Part shown: positions 34,170 through 45,190 of the stretch, piece by piece
Numbering within the stretch: position 1 is the first letter of the stretch
Layout: each line of letters begins with the position of its first letter
Source of the DNA: Bradyrhizobium sp. Ec3.3
GTDB taxonomy: Bacteria; Pseudomonadota; Alphaproteobacteria; Rhizobiales; Xanthobacteraceae
Assembly: GCF_000472925.1 (NCBI RefSeq)
Contig: NZ_AXAS01000017.1
Location: forward strand, 62,001 to 126,000
Direction: 5' to 3'
Length of the DNA: 64,000 nucleotides
Translations under genes and position numbers: made by a program
Notes under the pieces: model-generated
What the model was told of the DNA's origin: nothing
The model's database searches: none
Seen by the model: the letters and a program-made list of their open reading frames with translations, nothing else

Positions 34170-35350
34170 TGCGCGATCCAAAGCGGAAGATCTTTCTGGT
34201 CGCCACGGAGGAATCCGGCGACCGGCTCGGCTCTGCGCTGATGAAGGTGCTGCGCCAGCGGCTCGGCGATGGCGTGCAGTTCGAAGGCGTCGGCGGCCGC
34301 ACCATGGCGCGCGAGGGGCTGGTCTCACTCTTTCCGATCGAGGAGTTGTCGATCGTCGGCTTTGCTGCCGTCGTGCAGCAGCTGCCAAAAATCCTGCGCC
34401 TGATCCGCAAGACCGCAGATGCCGTGACGGAAGCTGCGCCCGACGCGCTCGTCATCATCGACAGTCCTGACTTCACCCATCGCGTCGCTCGCCGCGTCCG
34501 CGCGCGCAATCCGGCGATCCCGATCGTCGACTACGTCTCGCCCTCGGTCTGGGCCTGGCGGCCGGGCAGGGCGCGGGCCATGCTGTCGTATGTCGATCAT
34601 GTGCTCGGCCTGATGCCGTTCGAGCCCGAGGAATACCGCAAGCTCCGCGGCCCGCCCTGCAGCTATGTCGGCCATCCCCTCATCGAGCAATTGTCGTCGC
34701 TGCGACCGAATGCGGAGGAGCAGAAGCGCCGCGACGGCGAGCCGCCGCTGCTGCTGGTCTTGCCCGGCAGCCGGCGCAGCGAGATCAGGCATCATCTCGG
34801 CGTGTTCGGCGCGGCGCTCGGCCGGTTGCAGGCCGGCGGCCAGCATTTCGAATTGGTGCTGCCGACCATGTCGCATCTCGAAGCGACGGTGCGTGAGGGC
34901 ATCTCGAGCTGGCCGGTCAAGCCGCAGATCGTGGTCGGCGAAGCCGAGCGGCGGGCCGCGTTCCGGACCGCGCGCGCGGCGCTCGCGAAGTCCGGAACAG
35001 TGACGCTGGAGCTTGCGCTGTCGGGCATTCCCATGGTGACCGCCTATCGCGTCGGCGCGATCGAGGCCTTCATCCTGCGCCGCGCCATCCGCGTCTCCTC
35101 CGTGATCCTCGCCAACCTCGTCATCGGCAGGGAGGCGATCCCCGAGTTCTTACAGGAGGACTGCACGTCCGAGAAACTTGCGCAGGCACTGGCCGAGGTG
35201 CTGACGGACTCGCCGCTGCGCAAGCAGCAAGTCGAAGCCTTCGCCCAGCTCGACACGATCATGTCGACCGGAAACAAGTCGCCGAGCGTGCTGGCGGCGG
35301 ACATCGTGTTGGAGACGATGCGGAAGGGGCGGGCGGGGAAGCTGGGCTAG
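34169..35350 (+). CDS. lpxB: Lipid A disaccharide synthase
   Basis: 393 residues from the ATG at 34169, which shares a base with the lpxI stop. A GTG three bases earlier is an alternative start. It joins lipid X to UDP-diacylglucosamine and belongs to glycosyltransferase family 19 (GT-B fold). Typical motifs are FLVATEESGDRLGSALMKVL, DYVSPSVWAWRPGRAR and LLVLPGSRRSEIRHHL. It closes the bamA-lpx operon and is followed by a bidirectional terminator shared with gltA. Confidence 0.97.
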   Translation: MRDPKRKIFLVATEESGDRLGSALMKVLRQRLGDGVQFEGVGGRTMAREGLVSLFPIEELSIVGFAAVVQQLPKILRLIRKTADAVTEAAPDALVIIDSPDFTHRVARRVRARNPAIPIVDYVSPSVWAWRPGRARAMLSYVDHVLGLMPFEPEEYRKLRGPPCSYVGHPLIEQLSSLRPNAEEQKRRDGEPPLLLVLPGSRRSEIRHHLGVFGAALGRLQAGGQHFELVLPTMSHLEATVREGISSWPVKPQIVVGEAERRAAFRTARAALAKSGTVTLELALSGIPMVTAYRVGAIEAFILRRAIRVSSVILANLVIGREAIPEFLQEDCTSEKLAQALAEVLTDSPLRKQQVEAFAQLDTIMSTGNKSPSVLAADIVLETMRKGRAGKLG

Positions 35351-35366
35351 CGGCGATCACAAACAA

Positions 35367-35395
35367 AAACGGCGCCATCCACGATGGCGCCGTTT
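35367..35395. terminator. Bidirectional terminator between lpxB and gltA
   Basis: AAACGGCGCCAT (35367-35378) pairs with ATGGCGCCGTTT (35384-35395) around a five-base loop. T-rich sequence follows on the + side and a run of A (T on the minus strand) on the other. The two converging genes end on either side. Confidence 0.88.
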
Positions 35396-35416
35396 CGTTT
35401 GGCCTTGGAGCCGACC

Positions 35417-36718
<1,302 letters not shown>

Positions 36719-36860
36719 CGTAAGTCCCCGATGAATTGTGAAACGGGCCGGACCTGATCGTCCCCCAAAAGATGGCGGGGCAAGCCGGATATTCCAGAAG
36801 GTACGGGTGAGATGGGTATATTATTGCTGTGTGCGCTGCAAGATGGGCACCGCACAGGAC

Positions 36861-38285
36861 TTAGGTCGTAGATTGATCCTTCAGCCGGCCCAGGCTTTCC
36901 TGGCGCCCCAGGACGTCCAAAACCTCGAATATACCGGGTGAAGTGCTTCGTCCGGTCAGCGCTGCCCGCAGCGGCTGGGCGACCGCGCCGAGCTTGAGAC
37001 TATTTTCCTCGGCATAGGCGCGCAGCGCGGCCTCCGCGGTGGCCGCGCTCCAGCTCTCGACATTCTCCAGCGCGGAATGAAGCCGGCCGATCAGGGCCCG
37101 GTTTTCCGGCGTCAGCAGGGCTGCGGCCTTGGGATCGAGCTCCAGCGGGCGGTCGGCGAAGATGAAATAGGCACCGTCGATCAGCTCGATCAGCGTCTTG
37201 GCGCGCTCCTTGAGGCTCGGCATGGCCTTCAGAAGCTGCGCGCGCGTGGCATCGTTCAGCTTGGCCTTGAGTTCGGCACGTCCCGGAACGTGGTCAAGCA
37301 CGTCCTCGAACATCCTCACGAGCGATTGATCGTCCGCGTTACGGATGTAGTGGCCGTTGAGGTTCTCGAGCTTGGCAAAGTCGAAACGCGCGGCAGCGCG
37401 GCCGACGCTGGCGAGGTCGAACGCGGCGATCATCTCCTCGGTCGAGAAGATCTCCTGGTCGCCATGGCTCCAGCCGAGGCGGACGAGGTAATTGCGTAGC
37501 GCGGCCGGCAGATAGCCCATGGCGCGGTAGGCATCGACGCCGAGTGCGCCATGCCGCTTGGAGAGTTTTGAGCCGTCCGGGCCGTGGATCAGCGGGATGT
37601 GCGACATGCTCGGCAGCGCCCATCCCATCGCATCGTAGATCTGCTTCTGGCGCGCGGCGTTGATCAGATGATCGTCGCCGCGGATCACATGCGTGACGCC
37701 CATGTCGTGGTCGTCGACCACCACCGCGAGCATATAGGTCGGCGTGCCATCGCCGCGCAGCAAGACGAGGTCGTCGAGGTTCTCGTTCTGCCAAACCACG
37801 CGGCCCTGCACCTGGTCCTCGATCACGGTCTCGCCGGACTGCGGCGCGCGCAGCCGGATCGTCGGCTTGACGTTGCCGGGCGCGGTTGCCGGATCGCGAT
37901 CGCGCCACATCCCGTCATAGAGGCGGGTGCGGCCCTCGGCGCGCGCCTTCTCGCGCATCGCGGCGAGCTCCTCGGCGGTGGCGTAGCAGTGATATGCCTT
38001 GCCGTTGGCGAGCAGCTGCTCGGCCACCTCGCGGTGGCGGGCAGCGCGGCTGAACTGGTAGATGACGTCGCCATCCCAGGAAAGCTCCAGCCATTTCAGC
38101 CCGTCGAGGATGGCGCCGATCGCCGCCTCGGTGGAGCGCTCGCGGTCGGTGTCCTCGATCCGGAGCAGCATCTTGCCGCCATGCTTCTTCGCATAGAGCC
38201 AGTTGAACAGCGCCGTGCGGGCGCCCCCGATATGGAGGAAGCCGGTCGGCGAGGGGGCGAAGCGCGTGACGACGGAATCGGTCAT
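36861..38285 (-). CDS. gltX: Glutamyl-tRNA synthetase
   Basis: 474 residues. Class I synthetase with the HIGH motif at H18 (APSPTGFLHIGGARTALFNW) and the KMSKS-equivalent SKLSKRHGA. A C-terminal alpha-helical anticodon-binding domain follows. It is divergent from glnS, with 155 bases between them. Many alphaproteobacteria make Gln-tRNA indirectly through misacylation and GatCAB. With a glnS next door this GluRS may not need to charge tRNA-Gln, which would make it discriminating. That is inference. Confidence 0.97.
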   Translation of the reverse strand: MTDSVVTRFAPSPTGFLHIGGARTALFNWLYAKKHGGKMLLRIEDTDRERSTEAAIGAILDGLKWLELSWDGDVIYQFSRAARHREVAEQLLANGKAYHCYATAEELAAMREKARAEGRTRLYDGMWRDRDPATAPGNVKPTIRLRAPQSGETVIEDQVQGRVVWQNENLDDLVLLRGDGTPTYMLAVVVDDHDMGVTHVIRGDDHLINAARQKQIYDAMGWALPSMSHIPLIHGPDGSKLSKRHGALGVDAYRAMGYLPAALRNYLVRLGWSHGDQEIFSTEEMIAAFDLASVGRAAARFDFAKLENLNGHYIRNADDQSLVRMFEDVLDHVPGRAELKAKLNDATRAQLLKAMPSLKERAKTLIELIDGAYFIFADRPLELDPKAAALLTPENRALIGRLHSALENVESWSAATAEAALRAYAEENSLKLGAVAQPLRAALTGRSTSPGIFEVLDVLGRQESLGRLKDQSTT

Positions 38286-38440
38286 GAGTGGAACGGCCTA
38301 TGCATTGGAGGCGGTGGTGTATAGCAGGAACGGTGCATAACTAAAGCCTGCCAGCGGACCGCATCGGACCGGGCTGAGGGCTTGGCTCAGCCTTCCGAAA
38401 CTGGCAGAAGGACCGCTGATTTCCCTACAGGATTTTCGGC

Positions 38441-40120
38441 ATGACGACAGAACCAGTAGCGACTGAGGCGGGGCGCGATTTCATTCGTGACATCGTCCAG
38501 GCCGATCTCGATGCGGCGAAGTTCAAGGAGATCGTGACCCGGTTCCCGCCGGAGCCGAACGGGTATCTGCATATCGGCCATGCCAAGTCGATTGCGCTCA
38601 ATTTCGGCATTGCTGAGGAATTTCGCGGCCGCTGCCACCTGCGCTTCGACGACACCAATCCGGTCAAGGAAGAGCAGGAGTATATCGACTCCATCCAGGC
38701 CGACGTGCACTGGCTCGGGTTCGACTGGGGCAAGAACCTGTTCTTCGCCTCGGACTATTTCGACCGCCTCTACGAATGGGCGGAGAAGCTGATCCGCGAC
38801 GGGCTCGCTTATGTCGACGACCAGACCCAGGACGAGATCCGGCTTACCCGCGGCACGCTGACGGAGCCGGGCAAGAACTCGCCGTTCCGCGACCGCACGG
38901 TCGAGGAGAACCTCGACCTGTTCCGCCGCATGAAGGCCGGCGAATTCCCGAACGGCGCGCGTGTGCTGCGGGCCAAGATCGACATGGCCTCGCCCAACAT
39001 CAACCTGCGCGATCCGGTGATGTACCGCATCCTGCATGCGCATCATCCGCGGACCGGCGACAAGTGGTGCATCTATCCGAGCTACGACTACGCGCACGGC
39101 CAGTCGGATGCGATCGAGGAAATCACGCATTCGATCTGCACGCTGGAGTTCGAGGACCACCGTCCACTCTACGACTGGTTCATCGAGAATCTGCCGGTGC
39201 CCTCGGAGCCGCATCAGTATGAATTCGCACGGCTGAACCTGACCTACACGGTGCTGTCGAAGCGCGTGCTGACCCAGCTCGTGCGCGACGGCCATGTCGC
39301 GGGCTGGGACGATCCGCGCATGCCGACCATGGCGGGCCTGCGCCGCCGTGGCGTGCCGCCGGCCGCACTTCGCGAGTTCGTCAAGCGCATCGGTGTGGCG
39401 AAAGCCAACAGCGTGGTCGATGTCGGCATGCTCGAATTCTGCATCCGTGAGGAATTGAACCGCACGTCGCAGCGGCGCATGGCGGTGTTGCGGCCGCTGA
39501 AGGTCGTGATCGAGAACTATCCGGAAGGGCAGGTCGAGGAGCTCGAGGCGATCAACCATCCCGACGATGCATCGGCCGGCACGCGCAAGATCGCGTTCTC
39601 TCGCGAGATCTATATCGAGCGCGACGACTTCATGGAAAACCCGCCGAAAAAGTTCTTCCGCCTGTCGCCGGGCAACGAGGTGCGGCTGCGCTACGCCTAT
39701 TTCATCAAGTGCACCGGCGTGATCAAGAACGACGCCGGCGAGGTGGTCGAGCTCCGCTGCACCTATGATCCCCTGACCAAGGGCGGCAACGCACCCGACG
39801 GCCGCAAGGTCAAGGCGACGATGCACTGGCTGCCGGCGGCGCAGTCGGTGCCGGCGGAGATCCGCCTCTACAACCAGCTGTTCTCGAACCCGAGCCCGAA
39901 CGCTGCCAATTTTGCCGCCGATCTCAATCCGCAGTCGCTGGAGATCCTTCCCGACGCGCGGATCGAGGTGTCGGTTGCCGAGAGCAATGCGACCGAGCCG
40001 ATGCAGTTCGAGCGGCAGGGCTACTTCGTGCGCGACAAGGATTCGACGCCGGGCAAGCCGGTGTTTTCGCGGACGATCGGATTGCGCGACACCTTTGCCA
40101 AGGAAGTCGCCAAGGGCTGA
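38441..40120 (+). CDS. glnS: Glutaminyl-tRNA synthetase
   Basis: 559 residues. Class I synthetase with FPPEPNGYLHIGHAKSIALN (HIGH motif) and the KMSKS-equivalent VLSKRVL. The two beta-barrel anticodon-binding domains in the C-terminal half (KFFRLSPGNEVRLRYAYFIK) distinguish GlnRS from GluRS. GlnRS is of eukaryotic ancestry and patchily distributed in alphaproteobacteria, so the gene is probably an old horizontal acquisition. The product bypasses the amidotransferase route for Gln-tRNA. A short SnoaL-like gene follows 29 bases on. Confidence 0.97.
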   Translation: MTTEPVATEAGRDFIRDIVQADLDAAKFKEIVTRFPPEPNGYLHIGHAKSIALNFGIAEEFRGRCHLRFDDTNPVKEEQEYIDSIQADVHWLGFDWGKNLFFASDYFDRLYEWAEKLIRDGLAYVDDQTQDEIRLTRGTLTEPGKNSPFRDRTVEENLDLFRRMKAGEFPNGARVLRAKIDMASPNINLRDPVMYRILHAHHPRTGDKWCIYPSYDYAHGQSDAIEEITHSICTLEFEDHRPLYDWFIENLPVPSEPHQYEFARLNLTYTVLSKRVLTQLVRDGHVAGWDDPRMPTMAGLRRRGVPPAALREFVKRIGVAKANSVVDVGMLEFCIREELNRTSQRRMAVLRPLKVVIENYPEGQVEELEAINHPDDASAGTRKIAFSREIYIERDDFMENPPKKFFRLSPGNEVRLRYAYFIKCTGVIKNDAGEVVELRCTYDPLTKGGNAPDGRKVKATMHWLPAAQSVPAEIRLYNQLFSNPSPNAANFAADLNPQSLEILPDARIEVSVAESNATEPMQFERQGYFVRDKDSTPGKPVFSRTIGLRDTFAKEVAKG

Positions 40121-40149
40121 GAAAGCGCTGACAAGGGCTGAGCTGTCGC

Positions 40150-40542
40150 ATGCAGGAAGAACCCGACGCCATCGTTTCCGCCATCATCGCGAAATGGTCC
40201 GCCGGCTTCGCAAGGTTGGATGCGGCGGCGCTGTCGTCGCTGTATTCGAGGAACGCGTTCTTCTATGGCTCTAATCCAAAGCTTTATCGCGGCCGCGACG
40301 GCGTTGCGGCGTATTTCAAAGGTCTGCCGCGCTGGCGAGCGCCGAGCGTTTCGTTTTCGGACGTAGCTTGCGCGCACGTCACGCCTGAGGTGGTCAACAT
40401 GGCCGCCATCGCTTCGTTCGACCTCGGCGAGGAAGCCCCGCCGCTCTCGGTCAAGATCACCTGGGTCATCGTCCGCGAGGATGGCGACTGGAAGATTGCG
40501 TGCCATCACGTCTCCGCGAGGACGGCGCTCATCGCGCAGTAG
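40150..40542 (+). CDS. SnoaL/DUF4440-like cystatin-fold protein
   Basis: 130 residues, no signal peptide. The pattern (IVSAIIAKWSAGFARLDAAA, then SLYSRNAFFYGSNP and the final VREDGDWKIACHHVS) is that of the SnoaL/ketosteroid-isomerase-like superfamily of small alpha+beta cone proteins. Members bind or isomerise small hydrophobic ligands, and the ligand here cannot be told. It is 29 bases behind glnS and may share its transcript, convergent with ppx. Confidence 0.8.
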   Translation: MQEEPDAIVSAIIAKWSAGFARLDAAALSSLYSRNAFFYGSNPKLYRGRDGVAAYFKGLPRWRAPSVSFSDVACAHVTPEVVNMAAIASFDLGEEAPPLSVKITWVIVREDGDWKIACHHVSARTALIAQ

Positions 40543-40563
40543 CGCCTCTCGAAGCTGTTGGCC

Positions 40564-42066
40564 TTAACGCCTTACGATGGACCCCGAGCGGCCGACGAGG
40601 CGGGCGAGCTGCTTGAAGCGGCCGCCGACGCGGTCGGCGACGAGATCGCCGAGGCGGTGCTCGAACACCAGCATCAGCTTACGGCCCGTGCTGCGGAAAT
40701 GGGTGGCCGGCAGCACGCCGGGCCGGGCCGCCGAGATCAGATGTGCGACGCGGAACGCGGCGCCCAAGAGCCGGGCGCGCTCGAGATGCGCAGGCGTGAG
40801 CAGCTCCTGCATCGTCAGCGGCGGCTGGTTCTCTTCGCTCAAGCCCGCATAACGATAGAACACCGACAGGCCGACGAAGGCGCGGCCTTCATGGCTGACT
40901 GCGCCGAAATTGCCGTTGACCACGAGGCTCAGCGTCTGCTCGCCGCGGTGGTCGGGATGGACGCGCCAGCCGATGTCGGAGAGCAGACACGCGGTGTGGC
41001 GCAGCCTGCGGTCCTCCTCGGTCTCCCGCAGCTTCACCACGCGCACGAAGCGATCGGTCCATTCCATCAGCTCGCGGGCATGGCGCGCCGAGCGTGACAT
41101 CAGCTGGTTCAGCTCTTCCGCGGCGCAGATCAATCCGTCCTTGGCGCGTTCGGCTTCCGACAGCTTCTCGTGCAACAGGCCTTCTCGCACGCCGAAGGTC
41201 GAGAACACGATCGTCTTCGGCCGTGCGACGCGGATGATGTGTTCGAGCACCAGCGCGGCATAGGCGAGGAGAGGCCGCCGCGCATCGGCGACCAGTTCGA
41301 TGTCGGCCAGCATGTTGGACGCAGCCAGGCGCCGCAGGCGTCGCGCGAAATCCAGTGCGTCCGCCGCCGGTATCGAATAGCCGTGCATCACCTGGAGCGG
41401 ATAGCCGCTCTGGATGATGTGGATGCGGGCGAGTGCGCGCCACGTGCCGCCGACGGCATAGAAGGTGCGTCCGCGCCCGGCCTTGAGCTGCTCCACCGCG
41501 TCGAGCTCCTCCTGCACGATGTGGTCGGCGCGCTTCAGCGATTTATGCGCGAGATCCTGCAGGGCAAGCCCGCCGAGGGGCAGCGTCACGCCGCTGCGCA
41601 CGCTGTTGCGGTGGACCTCGACGAGCTCCAGCGAGCCGCCGCCGAGATCGCCGACGATGCCGTCGGGATGATGGATGCCGGAGACGACGCCGAGCGCCGA
41701 GAGTCGCGCCTCGCGCGGGCCCGACAGGATCTCGATCTTTACCGCGCAGATGCGCTCGGCCTTGGCGATGAAGTCGGGGCCGTTCGAGGCGTCGCGGCAC
41801 GCGGCGGTCGCGATCGCAAAGACGCGGCCGACCTGCATGACGCGACAGAGCGCGCGAAATCGCTTCAGAGAGGTCAGCGCCTTGTCGACCGCGTCGGGCG
41901 CGAGCAGACCCGTGCTCTGCACCTCGCGGCCGAGACCGCAGAGCGTCTTCTCGTTGAAGATCGGAATGAGGCTCCGCGCCAGTTCCTCGTAGACGACGAG
42001 ACGCACCGAATTGGAGCCGATATCAATCACCGCGACGCTTGCGCCACGTTTGCGCGGCCGTGTCAC
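40564..42066 (-). CDS. ppx: Exopolyphosphatase (Ppx/GppA family)
   Basis: 500 residues from a GTG start at 42066. It removes terminal phosphate from polyphosphate and/or acts on pppGpp. The actin-like fold opens VAVIDIGSNSVRLVVYE and has the second phosphate loop VGDLGGGSLELVEV. A C-terminal HD-like helical domain contains ACLLSDIGWRVHPDHRGEQT. It starts fifteen bases after the ppk stop, so synthesis and breakdown of polyphosphate are co-transcribed. Confidence 0.95.
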   Translation of the reverse strand: MTRPRKRGASVAVIDIGSNSVRLVVYEELARSLIPIFNEKTLCGLGREVQSTGLLAPDAVDKALTSLKRFRALCRVMQVGRVFAIATAACRDASNGPDFIAKAERICAVKIEILSGPREARLSALGVVSGIHHPDGIVGDLGGGSLELVEVHRNSVRSGVTLPLGGLALQDLAHKSLKRADHIVQEELDAVEQLKAGRGRTFYAVGGTWRALARIHIIQSGYPLQVMHGYSIPAADALDFARRLRRLAASNMLADIELVADARRPLLAYAALVLEHIIRVARPKTIVFSTFGVREGLLHEKLSEAERAKDGLICAAEELNQLMSRSARHARELMEWTDRFVRVVKLRETEEDRRLRHTACLLSDIGWRVHPDHRGEQTLSLVVNGNFGAVSHEGRAFVGLSVFYRYAGLSEENQPPLTMQELLTPAHLERARLLGAAFRVAHLISAARPGVLPATHFRSTGRKLMLVFEHRLGDLVADRVGGRFKQLARLVGRSGSIVRR

Positions 42067-42081
42067 GGCAACAATCTCCGA

Positions 42082-44286
42082 TCAGGACTGATGACGTTCG
42101 TTCCGGCGCGTGAGACGCCGCGGCGAGGATTCCTTGAGCGACTTTCCACGGCCAGACAGACTCGGATTTGTCATGAAGTAGTTGTGCACGTTGAAGGGCT
42201 CCTCGCCCTTCGCGGCCTTCATACGCGTTGACGATCCGTCGGGCAACAATTGCCAGCTCTGCTCATTGTCCTTCAGGTTGGCGACCATGATCTGTTCGAG
42301 AACCTGCTGATGTACCGTCGGATTTTGCAGCGGGCACAATACCTCGACACGGCGGTCGAGATTGCGCGGCATCATGTCGGCTGACGAGATATACACAGCC
42401 GCTTTCGCGCTCGGCAGGCCCTGGCCCATGCCGAAACAGTAGATACGGCCGTGTTCGAGGAAGCGCCCGATGATCGATTTGACGCGGATGTTCTCCGACA
42501 GGCCGGGGATACCCGGCCGCAGGCAGCAGATGCCGCGCACCACGAGCTCGACCTGGACGCCGGCTTGAGATGCCTCGTAGAGCGCGTCGATGATGTCGGG
42601 GTCGACCAGGGCATTCATCTTCATCCAGACCGCGCCGGTCCGGCCGTGCCGCGCATGCGCGGTCTCGCCCTGGATGTGCTCGATGATGCGCTTGCGCAGC
42701 GTCAGCGGCGACACCGCCATCTTGTCGAGATCGCTCGGCGCGGCATAGCCGGTGATGAAGTTGAACACGCGCGCAGCGTCGCGGCCGATAGTCGGGTCCG
42801 ACGTGAAGTAGGAGAGGTCGGTGTAGATGCGCGCGGTCACCGGATGGTAGTTGCCTGTGCCGGTGTGAACATAGGTGGTGAGGCTGCCGCCCTCGCGGCG
42901 CACGACCATCGAGAGTTTTGCATGCGTCTTGAGTTCGAGGAAGCCGTAGACGACCTGCACGCCGGCGCGCTCGAGGTCGCGCGCCCAGCGGATATTGGCC
43001 TCCTCGTCGAAGCGCGCCTTGAGCTCGATCAGCGCGGTGACGGACTTGCCCGCCTCGGCGGCCTCGGCCAACGCACGCACGATCGGCGAGTTGTTGGAGG
43101 TGCGGTACAGCGTCTGCTTGATCGCGACGACGTCGGGGTCGCGCGTGGCCTGCTGGAGGAACTGCACGACGACGTCGAAGGATTCGTAGGGATGATGGAC
43201 GATGAGGTCCTTCTGCCGGATCGCGGCGAAGATATCGCCGCCATGCTCGCGCACGCGCTCGGGATGACGCGGCACGTAAGGGGTGAATTCGAGGTCGGGG
43301 CGATCGAGGCGGGTGAGTTGCGACAGCTCGTTCATGGCGAGCACGCCGTCGACCAGGAACACTTCGTCTTCGGCCGCAGAGAGCGCGTGCTGCACGAAGC
43401 TGCGCAGTTGTTCAGGCGTCTTGGCGTCGACCTCGAGCCGGATCACCGATCCGCGGCGGCGTCGCTTCAGCGCGGTCTCGAACACGCGCACGAGGTCTTC
43501 GGCCTCTTCCTCGATCTCCATTTCGGAGTCGCGGATGATGCGGAAGGCGCCCTGGCCGTGGACGTTGTAGCCGGGGAACAGGCGGTTGATGAACAGGGCC
43601 GTCATCTGTTCCAGCGAGATCAATCGCACCACGCCATCCGCGGGCAAGCGGACGAAGCGGTCGATCTTGCCGGGCATGCGGATCAGCGCGTTCATCTGCT
43701 TGCCGTCAGCGGCGCGCGTGAGCTGAAGCGCGATGGTGAAGCCCAGGCTCGGAATGAACGGGAAGGGGTGGGCGGGATCGATTGCGAGCGGAGTGAGCAA
43801 GGGAAAGACGTTGTGGAGGAAGTGGTCCTCGAGCCAGTTCTTCTCCGCCTTGGTGACGTCCTTGCCGTCGACCAGCACGATGCCGACGTCGGCGAGCGTA
43901 CCGCGCAGATCGCGCCAGATCGCCTGCTGATCGCTTGCGAGTTGCGAGACGGTGCGGTTGATCAGCGCGAGCTGCTCGGACGGGGTCAGGCCGTCGGGGC
44001 TGCGCTCGGGAATGCCCTCGCGGACCTGCGCCTTGATGCCGGCGACGCGGACCATGAAGAACTCATCAAGGTTATTTGCCGAAATCGACAGGAATCGCAC
44101 CCGCTCCAGCACCGGATGGTGGGGATTGACCGATTCCTCCAGGACCCGGCGGTTGAAATGCAGCCAGGAAAGCTCGCGATTGATGAATCGCTCCGGGCTC
44201 GTGGCGATCGCAGGCAGGCCTGTCGATTCCGGTTCTTTTTCTTTGATTTCAACAGCTTGCGCGGAGTCCATGAGAAGTCGATCCAT
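42082..44286 (-). CDS. ppk: Polyphosphate kinase 1
   Basis: 734 residues from the ATG at 44286 (MDRLLMDSAQAVEIKEKEPE). The open frame runs on upstream to 44409 without support, and a second Met five codons later is an alternative. It polymerises ATP gamma-phosphate into polyphosphate. The N-terminal domain begins RFINRELSWLHFNRRVLEES. The phospholipase-D-like active domains contain the autophosphorylated histidine region YVHTGTGNYHPVTARIYTDL. It lies in the order pgsA-hdaA-ppk-ppx. Confidence 0.97.
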   Translation of the reverse strand: MDRLLMDSAQAVEIKEKEPESTGLPAIATSPERFINRELSWLHFNRRVLEESVNPHHPVLERVRFLSISANNLDEFFMVRVAGIKAQVREGIPERSPDGLTPSEQLALINRTVSQLASDQQAIWRDLRGTLADVGIVLVDGKDVTKAEKNWLEDHFLHNVFPLLTPLAIDPAHPFPFIPSLGFTIALQLTRAADGKQMNALIRMPGKIDRFVRLPADGVVRLISLEQMTALFINRLFPGYNVHGQGAFRIIRDSEMEIEEEAEDLVRVFETALKRRRRGSVIRLEVDAKTPEQLRSFVQHALSAAEDEVFLVDGVLAMNELSQLTRLDRPDLEFTPYVPRHPERVREHGGDIFAAIRQKDLIVHHPYESFDVVVQFLQQATRDPDVVAIKQTLYRTSNNSPIVRALAEAAEAGKSVTALIELKARFDEEANIRWARDLERAGVQVVYGFLELKTHAKLSMVVRREGGSLTTYVHTGTGNYHPVTARIYTDLSYFTSDPTIGRDAARVFNFITGYAAPSDLDKMAVSPLTLRKRIIEHIQGETAHARHGRTGAVWMKMNALVDPDIIDALYEASQAGVQVELVVRGICCLRPGIPGLSENIRVKSIIGRFLEHGRIYCFGMGQGLPSAKAAVYISSADMMPRNLDRRVEVLCPLQNPTVHQQVLEQIMVANLKDNEQSWQLLPDGSSTRMKAAKGEEPFNVHNYFMTNPSLSGRGKSLKESSPRRLTRRNERHQS

Positions 44287-44420
44287 CTTCTTTCGCCTTA
44301 TCTTGCGACTTATGCGCAAAACCGGCGCAGAGCATGTGTTAGTGCGATGACGTTTCGATGACATTGATGTTCCGCCGCCCGGCGCCGTCAAGCGGCTGCG
44401 GCGGACCAAGCCTGGAAGGA

Positions 44421-45098
44421 TCAGGCGTCGCGCAGCAATTCGACGGCAAGCGCCCGGGTCACGGGCCGGCCGAGCCGCAGGGCTTCGCTGTCGAGCAGCT
44501 CCACGGCCCGCCGCGCCGCGGCGGAGGAGCGCTCCAGGCGGGTCGCCAGATAGCCGACCACGCTCTCATCGACGTTCAATTGGCGGTCGGCGCAGAACTT
44601 GACGATCAGGCCGCGGAAGAGCTGGTCGTCGGGGGGTAGGAGCGACACCACCGGCACGGCGCGCAGGCGCGAGCGGAGGTCGCGCAGCTCGATCTCCAGC
44701 GCCGCCGGTACCTCGCGGCCGGTGAGCAGGACGTAGGCCCCGTCCTCGCGCGCGAGGTTCAACAGATGGAAGAGCGCGCGCTCGTCGAGGTCCTTCGATT
44801 TCAGGTCCTCAACGACCAGTGCGCCCGTGGCGAGCGCTCCGGGCACGGCGGCCGCGGTCAATGCATTGGCGGTGGTGGAACGGGCGCCGGCCTCTTCAGC
44901 CCAGATGGCGGCGAGGTGGCTCTTGCCCGAGCCTTCGGGCCCGGCCAGCCACATGACCCGGTTTGGCCATTCGGGCCAGCCGTTGATCAGGGCGAGACCG
45001 GCGGCGTTGGCGGGGCCTTCGAGAAAATTGTCCCGGCTCAGGCTTTCCGCATGCGGAAGCGAAAACGCCAGTTGTCGGGGATGAACGCGGCCTGCCAC
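44421..45098 (-). CDS. hdaA: HdaA-type DnaA-related regulatory ATPase
   Basis: 225 residues if the GTG at 45098 is used (VAGRVHPRQLAFSLPHAESL). The open frame extends to 45227, so a longer N-terminus is possible. It resembles DnaA domain III without the DNA-binding domain IV. It has the clamp-binding N-terminus (QLAFSLP), the P-loop GPEGSGKSH, the Walker-B region ALVVEDLKSKD and an arginine-rich C-terminal lid. With the sliding clamp it stimulates ATP hydrolysis on DnaA after initiation and so prevents re-initiation. Placement upstream of ppk is conserved in alphaproteobacteria. Confidence 0.88.
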   Translation of the reverse strand: MAGRVHPRQLAFSLPHAESLSRDNFLEGPANAAGLALINGWPEWPNRVMWLAGPEGSGKSHLAAIWAEEAGARSTTANALTAAAVPGALATGALVVEDLKSKDLDERALFHLLNLAREDGAYVLLTGREVPAALEIELRDLRSRLRAVPVVSLLPPDDQLFRGLIVKFCADRQLNVDESVVGYLATRLERSSAAARRAVELLDSEALRLGRPVTRALAVELLRDA

Positions 45099-45190
45099 GC
45101 TTGCTTTGCTCCATGCCGGGCGAGCCGGCTTCGTTTGAAGAGATTCGACGTATCGAGCGGGAGTTGGCCTTTTGCGGGACCGCATCCCCC

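Noticed and set aside
42451..44361. 636-codon + strand frame over ppk
   Set aside because: Low-complexity Asp/His/Arg composition opposite an unmistakable polyphosphate kinase; shadow.
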